Positions 1 through 9,300 of a stretch of DNA of 18,083 nt are shown here, piece by piece. The notes below the pieces were generated by a model. That model saw only the letters and a program-made list of their open reading frames with translations, did not search any database and had not been told where the DNA came from. The position numbers and the translations under genes are program-made. Numbering within the stretch: position 1 is the first letter of the stretch; each line of letters starts with the position of its first letter. This DNA is from Candidatus Omnitrophota bacterium. GTDB taxonomy: Bacteria > Omnitrophota > Omnitrophia > Omnitrophales > JACROU01. The stretch is from positions 1 to 18,083 of the forward strand of contig JACQQR010000266.1 of assembly GCA_016206875.1 (NCBI GenBank), written 5' to 3'.

Positions 1-3000
1 TACCACCCACCCTCACCCTTGATCCCTCTCCCTCTCCGAGGGAGAGGGGCCGCGAGACAATTACTTTTGTTTTATGAAAGGACTCGATCAGTTTCGAAAG
101 CGGCTTCCCTTCAATCACCCGCATGAGCATGAAGGGATGCCCCGCGAGGTCAGTGCCGGCTTCGTAGACGGGAGGAATATACGGATGATTCAATCCGGCC
201 GTAATGCGTGCTTCCCGATTGAATCGAAAGAGAGCCTCCGGCCCGGCCCGATCGGGATCCAGCATCCGCTTCAGCGCCGCCTCCCGGCCCAGCCTCCTGT
301 CCCGCACTCGGTGCACTTCTCCCATCCCGCCACGGCCCAACTCCTCAAGTTTCTCAAACGCACTAGCCGCGTGAGGACTAAATCCAGGCTCCGCTTGAAT
401 CGCCGCTTCGTAACTTCTTACGGCCTGCTCCTTTAATTCTTTGGGAGATGGTGGTGGAGGTTGGGGAGATGGACGAAGAGGAGAAGATTGCGGCGATGGC
501 TGTCGAAGCGGTTGTTGAAGCAAACGTTGATAAAGTGCGCTAAGTGCCTGCAATTGAGCTGGATTAAAATATGTCTTCAGATTCCCAAGCAAGTCCCCAC
601 GCATTCTACGGGCCAACTCCACCTGCGCTGGGGTAATCCAGCGCTGGGTTATCGCGTATCGGACCACCGCGTCCACGGCTTCAGCGTGTCCTAAACTCCC
701 TGCCGAAGCTCGAGAATCCGATTTCACCTTTGCCAATTTCCGGATAACCGCCAGTTCTTTCCGGACAGCCTGAAAAGGAATGTGGATTTCCCGGATAGCG
801 CCCCGGGCGCGCGGGCGGTCGTACAGCCGGTCCTCGCCTCCCCAATGTTGAGCTGCCACCTGAATCGCAATACCCCCCGCTCCCACATGGCCGAAAAATT
901 TTCGCGGGCTTCTTTTTTTTCTTTTTTGACTTTTCTTAAAGGCCGCTTTCTTAATTCGCGTTTGACGAATCTGGGTTTCACCCACTCCATTATCAATGAG
1001 CTGTACGATGAATTTTTCTAGCTTCACATCAGCCGTTAACCGGATGCGAAACCGGAAATCTTCGTTTCCATTCGACTCCCATTTTCTGGGGCGGTACACG
1101 GCTCTTAAATAAGCATCCATCGCATTATCAAGCGATTCGCTGATAACCAGCTCCAAAAAAGCAAGTAGCCGCCGGCAAGCGTTGTCCGTTGACTCATAAA
1201 TATCATCCGACCGCACATGCCACTGGCGGGTTTTTTCAATCACTTCTCGTTCAACCGGTGAGAGGCGCATTGCATGAGGGGAATGCCGGTGCATGAAGCG
1301 CGACATGGCTGTCAGCACCTGTACAGCCATTTCTTTGATCTCTTTGTCATCCCCCAAGTGAAACTCACTGACTGAGCGCACCCGATTCAGTACTCGAGAA
1401 CCGTCGAGCCGTAATGGTTTGGGAGTATAAACAGGCTGCCGATTCCCGGGGTGACCTAGACTAGCGCCGCAAAGATTGGAGATAATTTGCCGGGCCCTAG
1501 CCCGGAGGTGCCGGCGCAACAATTGAGCGCGAGGAGCAGAATCCAGAGCACCGGCGACGGCGGGGGCAAGCTCGCGGGGTATCGTGTGATTCCGGCGTCT
1601 GCCATCGCCACGGAGCGATAACGTCATCCGCTCCCGATAATTCAATGTACGATTGCGATCATGAATCGACGGATGGATGACGGCGTAACCAACGCCATTT
1701 TCTTTGAGATAAGCCGTAATCGCTTCTGTGTGAAAGCCGCCGATAATGAGGGCCATGTTTCCGGACTCGGACAAATGGCGCTGAATAGCCCGGCAGAAAA
1801 TGGCGTCGCGGCGAGAGGCGAGACGATAGAAGGACAATGAAGAATTAAAAATGAAGAATGGAGAATGATTTTTTATTTTTAATTTTTCATTCTTAATTCT
1901 TAATTGCATTTCCCTCCACTCCCCCCGCGTCAACTCCAACTGCATCAGCTTACGCAGCATGGCCCACTGGCGCTCTTCTGCGAGGAATTGCCCTGTCTCG
2001 AAAGGCAGGTTCATGCGGGCGAATAGATGTTTTTCGAGCTGCCGCAATTCTTGCATTAACATTTGCGGATGGAGCTCGTCGCGGAGGGTGTGATAGCCGA
2101 TCCAATCGGACAAAACGGCCATGAGCCGGCGGGCGCGGGGCGGCAGGGCGTCATAAATGCGCTCGAAATACCAGCGTAAGCGGCCTTGAGCTAAATAATG
2201 CCGGGCGCTCTGCCATAGCCATTTTAAATTTTCCGGAGTGCGTGACTGAATTTGGGCAAGAGAGGTTTCGATTTTGGATCGCTCATTGGCAAGACGCGAT
2301 TCCAAAATCATCACGTTTGTCATACGCACCAGTTCCGGCCACTGGAACTGGTTGGCGGAAGAAGATAAATCCAGTTTCAGCACGCTGTGTGCCCAGCCCG
2401 TCATTTGCCGGACGTAACGCGCCAGAGAAAGTTTCCCGGCGCGGAAAGTTTTTCCGGCTTTATAAATTTTTTTCAGCTCACCGGTAATCAGGCGGCTTTC
2501 CTGCCGGCGTAACTCCCGTTCTCTGATTTGAATCGCCGAGCGGGCCTTGTCCCCCGCCGCATAAGCCCGGGCCAAAGCTTGCACATGATCGAAATAAACA
2601 TGCTCGTCTTCGATGCCAAAAAATTGAATCGCTTGAGGCGCCTCCAGCGCGCAGCGCTCGAGTCCGCCGATAGCACCGGCGCTGAGCAACTCATCCCAAA
2701 CTTTCCGATTCAGGCTGCTATCCGGCGTAAATCGGTAAAACTGGCGATCCAATTCGCGGCTTCCGCCTTCAAACAATACGCGCGATACTTTATTTTCTTC
2801 CGTCAAGTGCTTGAGAATGCGGCGAATACTCGCCTGCGCGTCCAGGCTGTCATGCGCGTCTTCCACAAGATAAATCATCGGGGCACCTCGAGGAGAATCG
2901 GCCGGAACGAAAATATCACCGAGTTTGCCGAGATCGGGAGCCAGTTTGAGAGTCATGGAATGAGCAAAAGGAGGTGCAATCAATGAAAATGCGGGCTGGG

Positions 3001-3106
3001 CCCAAGGCGCCGCGCTTACAACGGACTGAAAGGAGAAAACCAAGGCGAGGAGAAAACTGGTGAATCGTTTGAAAAAACCGAAGTGTTTGGAATAGTTGCC
3101 AATCAT
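1..3106 (-). CDS. Giant exported TIKI/ChaN-like + GHKL ATPase + Ser/Thr kinase fusion (protein C), 3' end outside window
   Basis: One minus-strand frame is open from an ATG at 3106 to the window edge (1035 codons, no stop). Residues ~12-33 form a signal peptide (basic FFKR, hydrophobic LLALVFSF, then SAAPWA). Residues ~77-470 match the N-terminal module of the other two giant genes: YLVEDAH (~79-85), LFEGG (~111-115), FYRLASRR, and GGFHTEA (~454). These resemble the paired histidine/glutamate motifs of the TIKI/TraB/ChaN/EreA superfamily. Residues ~645-750 look like a GHKL ATPase: N-box SESLDNAMDA, G1 box DNGVG, a Lys/Arg-rich lid, then GHVGAGGIA. A Gln/Pro-rich linker leads to a Hanks kinase start (~917 on): LGRGGMGEV glycine loop, AALK lysine, then NHPYIPPVYEAG. 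Two palindromic repeats are read through in frame. Domain assignments are by eye. The kinase catalytic loop and the protein's end lie outside the window. Cytoplasm-type ATP enzymes behind a signal peptide are odd. Confidence 0.85.
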   Translation of the reverse strand, partial: MIGNYSKHFGFFKRFTSFLLALVFSFQSVVSAAPWAQPAFSLIAPPFAHSMTLKLAPDLGKLGDIFVPADSPRGAPMIYLVEDAHDSLDAQASIRRILKHLTEENKVSRVLFEGGSRELDRQFYRFTPDSSLNRKVWDELLSAGAIGGLERCALEAPQAIQFFGIEDEHVYFDHVQALARAYAAGDKARSAIQIRERELRRQESRLITGELKKIYKAGKTFRAGKLSLARYVRQMTGWAHSVLKLDLSSSANQFQWPELVRMTNVMILESRLANERSKIETSLAQIQSRTPENLKWLWQSARHYLAQGRLRWYFERIYDALPPRARRLMAVLSDWIGYHTLRDELHPQMLMQELRQLEKHLFARMNLPFETGQFLAEERQWAMLRKLMQLELTRGEWREMQLRIKNEKLKIKNHSPFFIFNSSLSFYRLASRRDAIFCRAIQRHLSESGNMALIIGGFHTEAITAYLKENGVGYAVIHPSIHDRNRTLNYRERMTLSLRGDGRRRNHTIPRELAPAVAGALDSAPRAQLLRRHLRARARQIISNLCGASLGHPGNRQPVYTPKPLRLDGSRVLNRVRSVSEFHLGDDKEIKEMAVQVLTAMSRFMHRHSPHAMRLSPVEREVIEKTRQWHVRSDDIYESTDNACRRLLAFLELVISESLDNAMDAYLRAVYRPRKWESNGNEDFRFRIRLTADVKLEKFIVQLIDNGVGETQIRQTRIKKAAFKKSQKRKKRSPRKFFGHVGAGGIAIQVAAQHWGGEDRLYDRPRARGAIREIHIPFQAVRKELAVIRKLAKVKSDSRASAGSLGHAEAVDAVVRYAITQRWITPAQVELARRMRGDLLGNLKTYFNPAQLQALSALYQRLLQQPLRQPSPQSSPLRPSPQPPPPSPKELKEQAVRSYEAAIQAEPGFSPHAASAFEKLEELGRGGMGEVHRVRDRRLGREAALKRMLDPDRAGPEALFRFNREARITAGLNHPYIPPVYEAGTDLAGHPFMLMRVIEGKPLSKLIESFHKTKVIVSRPLSLGEGEGSRVRVGG
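7..50. repeat. Palindromic 'CCCTCTCCCTC' repeat, copy 1, inside kinase coding sequence
   Basis: The core is a perfect 11-bp stem (24-34 with 38-48) and a 3-nt loop TCC. The 44-nt block matches 16334-16377 at 38 of 44 positions in the same plus-strand orientation. It is translated inside protein C just after the kinase N-lobe and hinge, giving a Gly/Arg/Glu-rich stretch that a normal kinase would not have there. The two copies are read in different frames by their host genes. Confidence 0.75.
1835..1906. repeat. AT-rich 72-nt palindromic element inserted in frame in protein C
   Basis: The segment is an imperfect inverted repeat: CAATGAAGAATTAA at the left end and TTAATTCTTAATTG at the right. 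Most arm mismatches are purine transitions, which would leave G-U pairs in RNA. It is very A+T-rich inside a G+C-rich gene. It is exactly 24 codons, on codon boundaries, and encodes a Lys/Asn/Phe/Ile-rich peptide beginning QLRIKNEKLK. Homologous positions of proteins A and B carry different sequence there, so it looks inserted just before the conserved FYRLA motif. Confidence 0.75.
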
Positions 3107-3117
3107 TTGGCCATCAT
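3103..3117 (-). CDS. Possible 4-codon leader ORF (MMAK) overlapping the start of protein C
   Basis: On the minus strand ATG ATG GCC AAA TGA ends so that its TGA shares bases with the ATG of protein C (an ATGA overlap). A GAGAAAGG purine stretch lies 3-6 nt before the two ATGs, whereas protein C's own ATG has that purine stretch 14 nt away. Translational coupling is possible. The ORF is so short that chance is a serious alternative. Confidence 0.25.
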   Translation of the reverse strand: MMAK

Positions 3118-3146
3118 AGGCCTTTCTCAACAAGTAAGATGGCAGG

Positions 3147-3155
3147 AGTATAGCA
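3147..3155 (-). promoter_or_regulatory. Extended -10 promoter element for protein C
   Basis: The minus strand reads TGCTATACT, an extended -10 (TGn plus TATACT). It is 41 nt before the ATG at 3106, giving a leader of about 34 nt. No good -35 lies 17 nt upstream, which is tolerable for extended -10 promoters. The element is directly downstream of the cloverleaf repeat. Confidence 0.45.
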
Positions 3156-3189
3156 CACAGAAGAAGCAACACCCTCTCCCTCAGTAAGC

Positions 3190-3310
3190 GTTCAGGGTAG
3201 GTGTCATGCCAGCGTAGGCTGGCATCTTGTTTTGAGGTTTTTCCGCCAAAGGCGGATTCGCCTTTGGCGGAAAGATTCCGGCCTTCGCCGGAATGACACC
3301 CACTCTGAAC
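3190..3310. repeat. Compound palindromic element folding as a three-armed cloverleaf
   Basis: An outer stem joins 3190-3207 with 3293-3310: 16 of 18 pairs are Watson-Crick, plus one G-T and one A-C. Inside are three hairpins: GCCAGC/GCTGGC (3208-3213, 3218-3223), a perfect 15-bp stem with loop GATT (3240-3254, 3259-3273), and ATTCCGGC/GCCGGAAT with loop CTTC (3275-3282, 3287-3294). A partial CCCTCTCCCTC repeat abuts it at 3173-3183. It fills most of the 255-bp gap between the stop of protein B and the promoter of protein C. No T-tract follows any stem, so I do not call a rho-independent terminator, though it may act as an RNA 3' end or a REP-type element. Confidence 0.8.
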
Positions 3311-3361
3311 GGTTACCTCCCTCAAGAACCCGCTGGAACTGTCTCTGGAACACGGTTGTGT

Positions 3362-6300
3362 TTATGCAGCCCGGGAAACTGCGCCCTGAACCAGCATGTT
3401 CTGATAGAAGGTTTCGATAAAATCAACGAAACCGTCTTCCACTTCGAAATATTCGCCTTTGGCGGCGAGACCCATTCGTGTAAAGTGGGTCATACGCGCT
3501 TCGGGTGAGGGCATATCTGCAATTTGCTTGAGCAAACTTACGGCTTCACCCAAATCAATACCTCGGGCAAGAAGTTTCTCAACATTAAACTTTACGCGCG
3601 CACCGCTCCGGCCTAAAGCCAGCTCCAGGTCTTTTGTTTCACCCACCCGGCTGAAGAAAATAGCAGGCACATTCATCCGGCGGGTCATTTGATTGAGGGC
3701 AGCATCGCTCAGCAGCTCTTCGCGGATAGCTCGCGTGCGGATTTGAGGCATTTGGTGGAAAACTGTGAGCACATCGGGAAGCTTATCTTCATTCAGCTTG
3801 CCATTCCACACGGCCACAAATAAATCTCCGGGCCGCATGGTCAGGCTTAATTTCTGAGCCATCTCACGTGTGAGAAAATCATCCACAAAAGTGATTACCG
3901 GCGTGTGATTTTCCGCCGCTTGGCTTGCGGCAAACGTCTTTAAGATTCTGCTGCGCAGCGCGCCTTGGTTGAACAAGCGAACAGCCTGGTTTACCGGCAC
4001 AGACTGTGTAGACGCGCTCACCGGCTCCAGTCCTAATTTCCGTTTGTAAAAGAAAACTACGGATTCATTCGAATCGGGCAAATAGTAAATCTTGAGCGTC
4101 ACATCGCGCGCCACCACATACATCGATTCAGCTCCGGCTCGGCCGTGAATCTCAGAATATAACTGGGCTTCATGGGCGCCGGTCAATCCCGCGCCTGCCA
4201 ATGTCATCCCCAAACTACTGCCATCTGCTTGAATCGGATCATCAGAACCCGGAAGCCGCCTGACCGGAATCACAGCGGGTTGAGGAGAAGGGGGCTCAAA
4301 TTTATATTCTCTTCCCCCTTCATCAGCTGGTTTAGTAGGTTTCGTGGGAGGAGCGAATGGATCTCCCGCTTCAGCCGGCCGCGGATCGGGTTCACTAGGA
4401 AACAAATCGGCTGTTTGCCCCAGCTCATTGCCATCATCATCCAAACCAAATCTTTTCTTCACCTCAGCCGGTAAATCTTTCGGATTCACTGGTACAACAC
4501 GAGCATTAGGCAAATCTTCTGGAGTTCCAATAATTTGATAAATATTATTTCCGCCATAAAGACTTTGTTCGTCCGTTTTGACATAAACCACACCTTGATA
4601 TTCAGTAAAAGCGAGCTTTGTGACACGAATCCACTGGGAATTCATGATTGCTACGACCTTAACTCGATCCCAGCCCTGCGATGGAGTGACGGTGAATGGA
4701 TCTGCCGCAAAAGGATCTCCACCAGACGGATCGAATGGAGAAGCTGGGGATGCGAACGGACCATCACCAAACGGATTGGATAGAGGAGCTGGGGGTGCGA
4801 ACGGATCATCACTAAATGGCAAAGCTGGCAGTGGAATTGGCGGGGGCACAGGGGGCACAACTCCTCTGGGTGGCGCTGAGCGTTCCGGCCTGCGATGCGT
4901 TGGCCGCGGAGGCGCAGGTCTTGGTGCCAAAGGCGCCACAGAGGGTCTCACCCTTGGCCTAGGAGGTGCCGGCGGAGGCATGAGTACAGGCCGCCCGGCC
5001 GCATCACCCGGCTCATCACCAAATCTTTGCCGGACTTCGGCCGGCAATTCTTTCCATCCTTGTTGAAGCACGCCCGGCGTGATTTTGGTAATTCTTATCG
5101 TTTGCGTTCTGGAATCTATATGCTTGATTTCAACTTGCTCCATTTGTTCTATCCGCAAACTCGGACTTACGGGAGCTCTAACAGCTTCGATGCGTGAAAC
5201 TGTAAGTTGATAATTTTGACCGTCATCTTTCAACAAATTTTCGAAAGTTATCTGAAGAGTTCCAACTCTATCCACAAGATTCAATCTCATACCGGGTAAT
5301 CGAGATCTGACTTCCTCTAGAAAATCATCAAGTGTCAGCCAGCGTCTTTCTTGTCTAGGACCCTGACTGATATCTTCAATCAATGGCATAAATTTGTAAT
5401 AACGAAACTCAGGCGAAGGAGGTGATGCAATCGGCTCGAGAATATCTTCTAAGTTCACGGCGCTGCTTCTTGTAGTTCTGGGAGTTGGCTGTGCAATGGG
5501 CTGGAATATTCTTTGTTCTGATTTCGGCGCCAAAGTTTTGACATAAATCGCGCCTTCATGAATTGTAAAATCAACCACAGGCTCTGTAATCTTGTGTCCA
5601 TGGATGGGTTGATTAGCACCAGGAACAGAAAAAACAATAGACAAAGCACTGTCCCGACTTGACTCTCCAATAACTAAGGACAATCCGGGTCTTTGATTAT
5701 GTGGAAGCTCAGAAATTCTTTGTTCAATTTCCTTATGCGTCATCGAAGTGCTGCGCCCCGAAAACTTTGGATCTGCCACAGATTGGGAGGAAGGTGGTGC
5801 GAGCTTACTCGAAACCGGACTGTTCAAACTATCCGGGATAAAAAAATCTACGTAACCCGCGTTATGCTTTGCATAAACGCCTCTTACCCCCTCTGGAGTG
5901 GAAAAAGCAGCGGCATTGGCCGGATCATTGATGATTGCCGTGTGGTCTGTGGTGGCAATGGAACGTGTTCCTTCCGTGATCAGCCGCATGACGTGATACG
6001 TGTGAACCGGCAGCACTGTGCCATCGTCCGTGGTTACATCCACGGTCAACGCACTGCCCACCGCGAAATTCACCCACGCTTTACGGCGGATATCGTCATT
6101 GGCCATAAATTGAAGTGGGGCGGAAACCGGTTTGGCATTGGCAATGTTTCCGGTCTTAATCCAATCTTTATAAATTTCTCCGTTTAAACCCTGATCCCGG
6201 ATCAAAACAGGACGCTCAATTTCTCTACCTTGATATCCTTGCGTATCTTGAGCCAAGCGTGTGAAGATGTTGTGGAGCCTCTCAAGCCGATCTAGTTTTT

Positions 6301-9300
6301 CTTCGATACGTTCTGCTGCTGCATCCCAAGATCTGCCTCTTTGTGTGCCCTCAAAATGTATTCTCAAATGATTGTATTGAGCATACAAAGCGGCAGCCAT
6401 TTCCTGATACACCTCGGGAAGCGCCATCACATAAACTGTGGGTGCCGGCTCAGGTCTATCGATGCTTCGACTTAACGTAGTCATAACAATGGCTCTGCCT
6501 TTAATAGTCTCTTCGGCTTTTAATACAAAATCCGCGGCGGCAGACATTTTTAATAAATCATAAGCTGGTTTGGAGAATTTTTTTCTGGCGGTGTCAAGCA
6601 TCACACCCAAAGCCATATACAGCCTGTCCACAGGACTCAAATCTGCGGGCATGACCGTGCCATCCAACTTAAGCGCGCTGATTACTTGCGGGTCTTTTAC
6701 TTTGGCTTGCGCCAGACGCAAAAATAAATCCGTAAACCATTCATAACGCCCCGCCACTTGTTCATTCATGCGTTGGATAATGGCCTCCCGGGAGAGCCCG
6801 CTTTCCTTCTTCAGTGCACGAAGCGCTTGGTCTCCTCTTCTCTGCATTTCTTGTCCATCCGAACTGGCAGAAAGTGTGAGCGCCACAAAACCGCTGGGCA
6901 TAGACGCTTCCAGCTCATCCACATCACTTGCGGATTGGCCGACATAAGGCTTTCCATTTAATTTTTTCTTGAGCTCTTCACCGTTTTTGGCCAGAAAAGC
7001 ATCCAACTCGCTGTCAGACACTTTCAGTTCATTCACCACTTGCAACACCAGCGCATCATCTTCCTCAATCAATGCCGTCAACGATGTTTCATAATTCTCC
7101 CTGCCAATATCAGAAAGATAATGCTGTTCTCTGGCTAGAAGTTTCGTGGCCGATGTGCCATTTTTAGTTTTCGCATTATAAATCGCGCGCCACAAGGTGA
7201 TGCCTAACTTAAAACTTGCATCATCATCCGTGCGAAACACAGTAAAGGCCAGCAAACGGAAGGCGCGGAAATAGGCGGCTAATTTTGCATTCTCGCCGTA
7301 CAAGCCTTGTGCTTGAGCCAAATAAGCGCCCAAATTCGCCCGCCCCATCACAGGAATGAAATCAGATAAAAACTGCCGATTCTCATCTAAATAGCTTGCA
7401 ATTTCGGCTTCCGCGCGCTTCTGGGCTTCTACGTGCACGCTTTCCGCAGCTGCTCCCGGCGCCATATCGCCACTATTTTCGTTCCAACCTGTTGTAGAAA
7501 GCACATGGTCAAGCATGAGGATAAATCGCAGCGCTTTTTCTTGTTCTCGCGTTTTCCTTTCGATGCCGGTCAAATAATTTTTAACTGCCTGTAAAAATTC
7601 CGTAAATTGCGGCACATTGATTGCAAATTCCCCTTCTTTTCGCACGTCGCGAAATAATTTGATGGAGGAAGCCACAAAACCGCTCGGCAGCACCACCACG
7701 GATTGTTTAGCTTGGCCGTTTTCGCGATACAAGTCTCCCGGGCGTGCTACACGCCGCTCTCCGGTTTCAGCATCGGTGACATGCCGATAAGCAATCGGCC
7801 TGAGACGAGGCTTCATGGCCCGGTTATCCGCAACAGAATCAAGGCCCCTGGGGCCCGGCACTTCAAATTGCTTTTCACCCAAACTTGCCGCTTCCGCGTG
7901 CGGCGTCAGTGCCGGCGCCGGAGTTTTTGCTTTGCGCTCCCTTATCAAGACTTCCAATTGGGGGAGCCGGTATGCTCTCAAAAATTCCGGATCTCGTTGT
8001 GTCAAGCTTCGCTGCGCAGAAGGCGCCGCAAGAAAACCCGGCGATTTCAGCAATGACTCTTCAGCCAAAGCTCGATCTGCTGATTCCAGTCCTCCCAGCA
8101 TGGCTTGTACGTACGGCTCGTTGCCGGCGGCGCTCACCCCTTCTACTTGACCTCCGTCCGCCTTAGGGCTGATAGAAATGACAGAAATGCCTTTTGCCTC
8201 CAGAAATGAGATCAAACCCTCAGTATGAAATCCACCGGTGAATAATATGGATTTCCGGGCATCACGTCCTTTCATGATTTCAGAAACCTGCTGTGCAAAA
8301 TACTCTTCACGCTCTTTAGCCAGAGAATAAAAATTCATGGCATTTTTGGCGATGCTATCAATATTTTTACCGGCGAAAATAGGCGCCTGTCCCATCAGAG
8401 CAGACAACCGATTTACTATTTGCTCCGGATCGGTCGAGTCGGGACGGGCCCGGAGAAAATTAAATTCGGCGCGGGTCAGCTCCAAATGAAGAAGTTTTTT
8501 TAGAAAATCCGTGTCACGCACGAGGGAAAGAAGATTTTTCTCTTCGGGCGTTTGCGCCAAAACCGAGAAAATATTTTGAGTCAATGTTTCCATTTCACGA
8601 AAAAGCGCGGCGGCGTCGATTTCCGACTGAAGAATCACGCAGGCAGCGTACGCACTGAATGCGGGATATTTTTTGAAATCCAAATTTTTATCGCCTATAG
8701 CTTCATGAATTTTTTCAAGAAGAAATCGCAAAGACGCCTTTAGGGAGCTATTTGAAAATTCCGCGGGTGAAACGGGAGTCGAGGAAAAATCATTGAGCAG
8801 TTTTTGATCTATTTTGCCGGAAAGAAACTTTTCCAGTTCTTTCTTTTCTCGCGCAGCCTGCTCTACATTCAGCTTAGCTTCCATTTGTTTGAGCGCTGTC
8901 CACCGGACAAGCGAGGGGTAACGGTCTTGGTTTGCGGGCTCTCCAAGATCGAGCGACAAACTGGTGCTAGCTTCTCGCGTAAGAACTTCTACAAAGCGCA
9001 TCACATCAGAACTATTTTCTTTGCGATAGGCTCTCCACTCTTTCACAAGGGCGCGGAGTTGCTTGGAAAAAATATGGGCGCTTAATGAGTTGAGCTTGGA
9101 TTCAATTTGATTCATAAATTGGCCGGATTGATTCTTCCGGGAAAGGACGCCGCGGAAGAGATGAAAATTTCGGGAATAAAGCTCGGGGTTTTCTATGCCA
9201 TAAGCGGCAGGCTGGGGTTTCTCTCTTTCGCCGGCGCGCCGGAGAATGAACATTTCCAGGCCGTCGAATTCCCCATCTCGCATCAAATCTTCGGCAATAC

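Noticed and set aside
74..436. Plus-strand ORF of 120 codons opposite the kinase part of protein C
   Set aside because: It is antisense to a frame with clear kinase and linker motifs, and its own translation has no recognisable pattern.
2528..2986. Plus-strand ORF of 152 codons
   Set aside because: It is a shadow of the conserved TIKI/ChaN-like module read on the minus strand.
3190..3310. tRNA gene or rho-independent terminator at the cloverleaf
   Set aside because: It lacks tRNA-conserved positions, a CCA-type acceptor and 7/5/5-bp arm sizes, and no T-run follows any stem.
4620..5066. Plus-strand Gly-rich ORF of 148 codons
   Set aside because: It is the antisense of the Pro-rich linker of protein B; a GGN-rich antisense frame stays open by composition.
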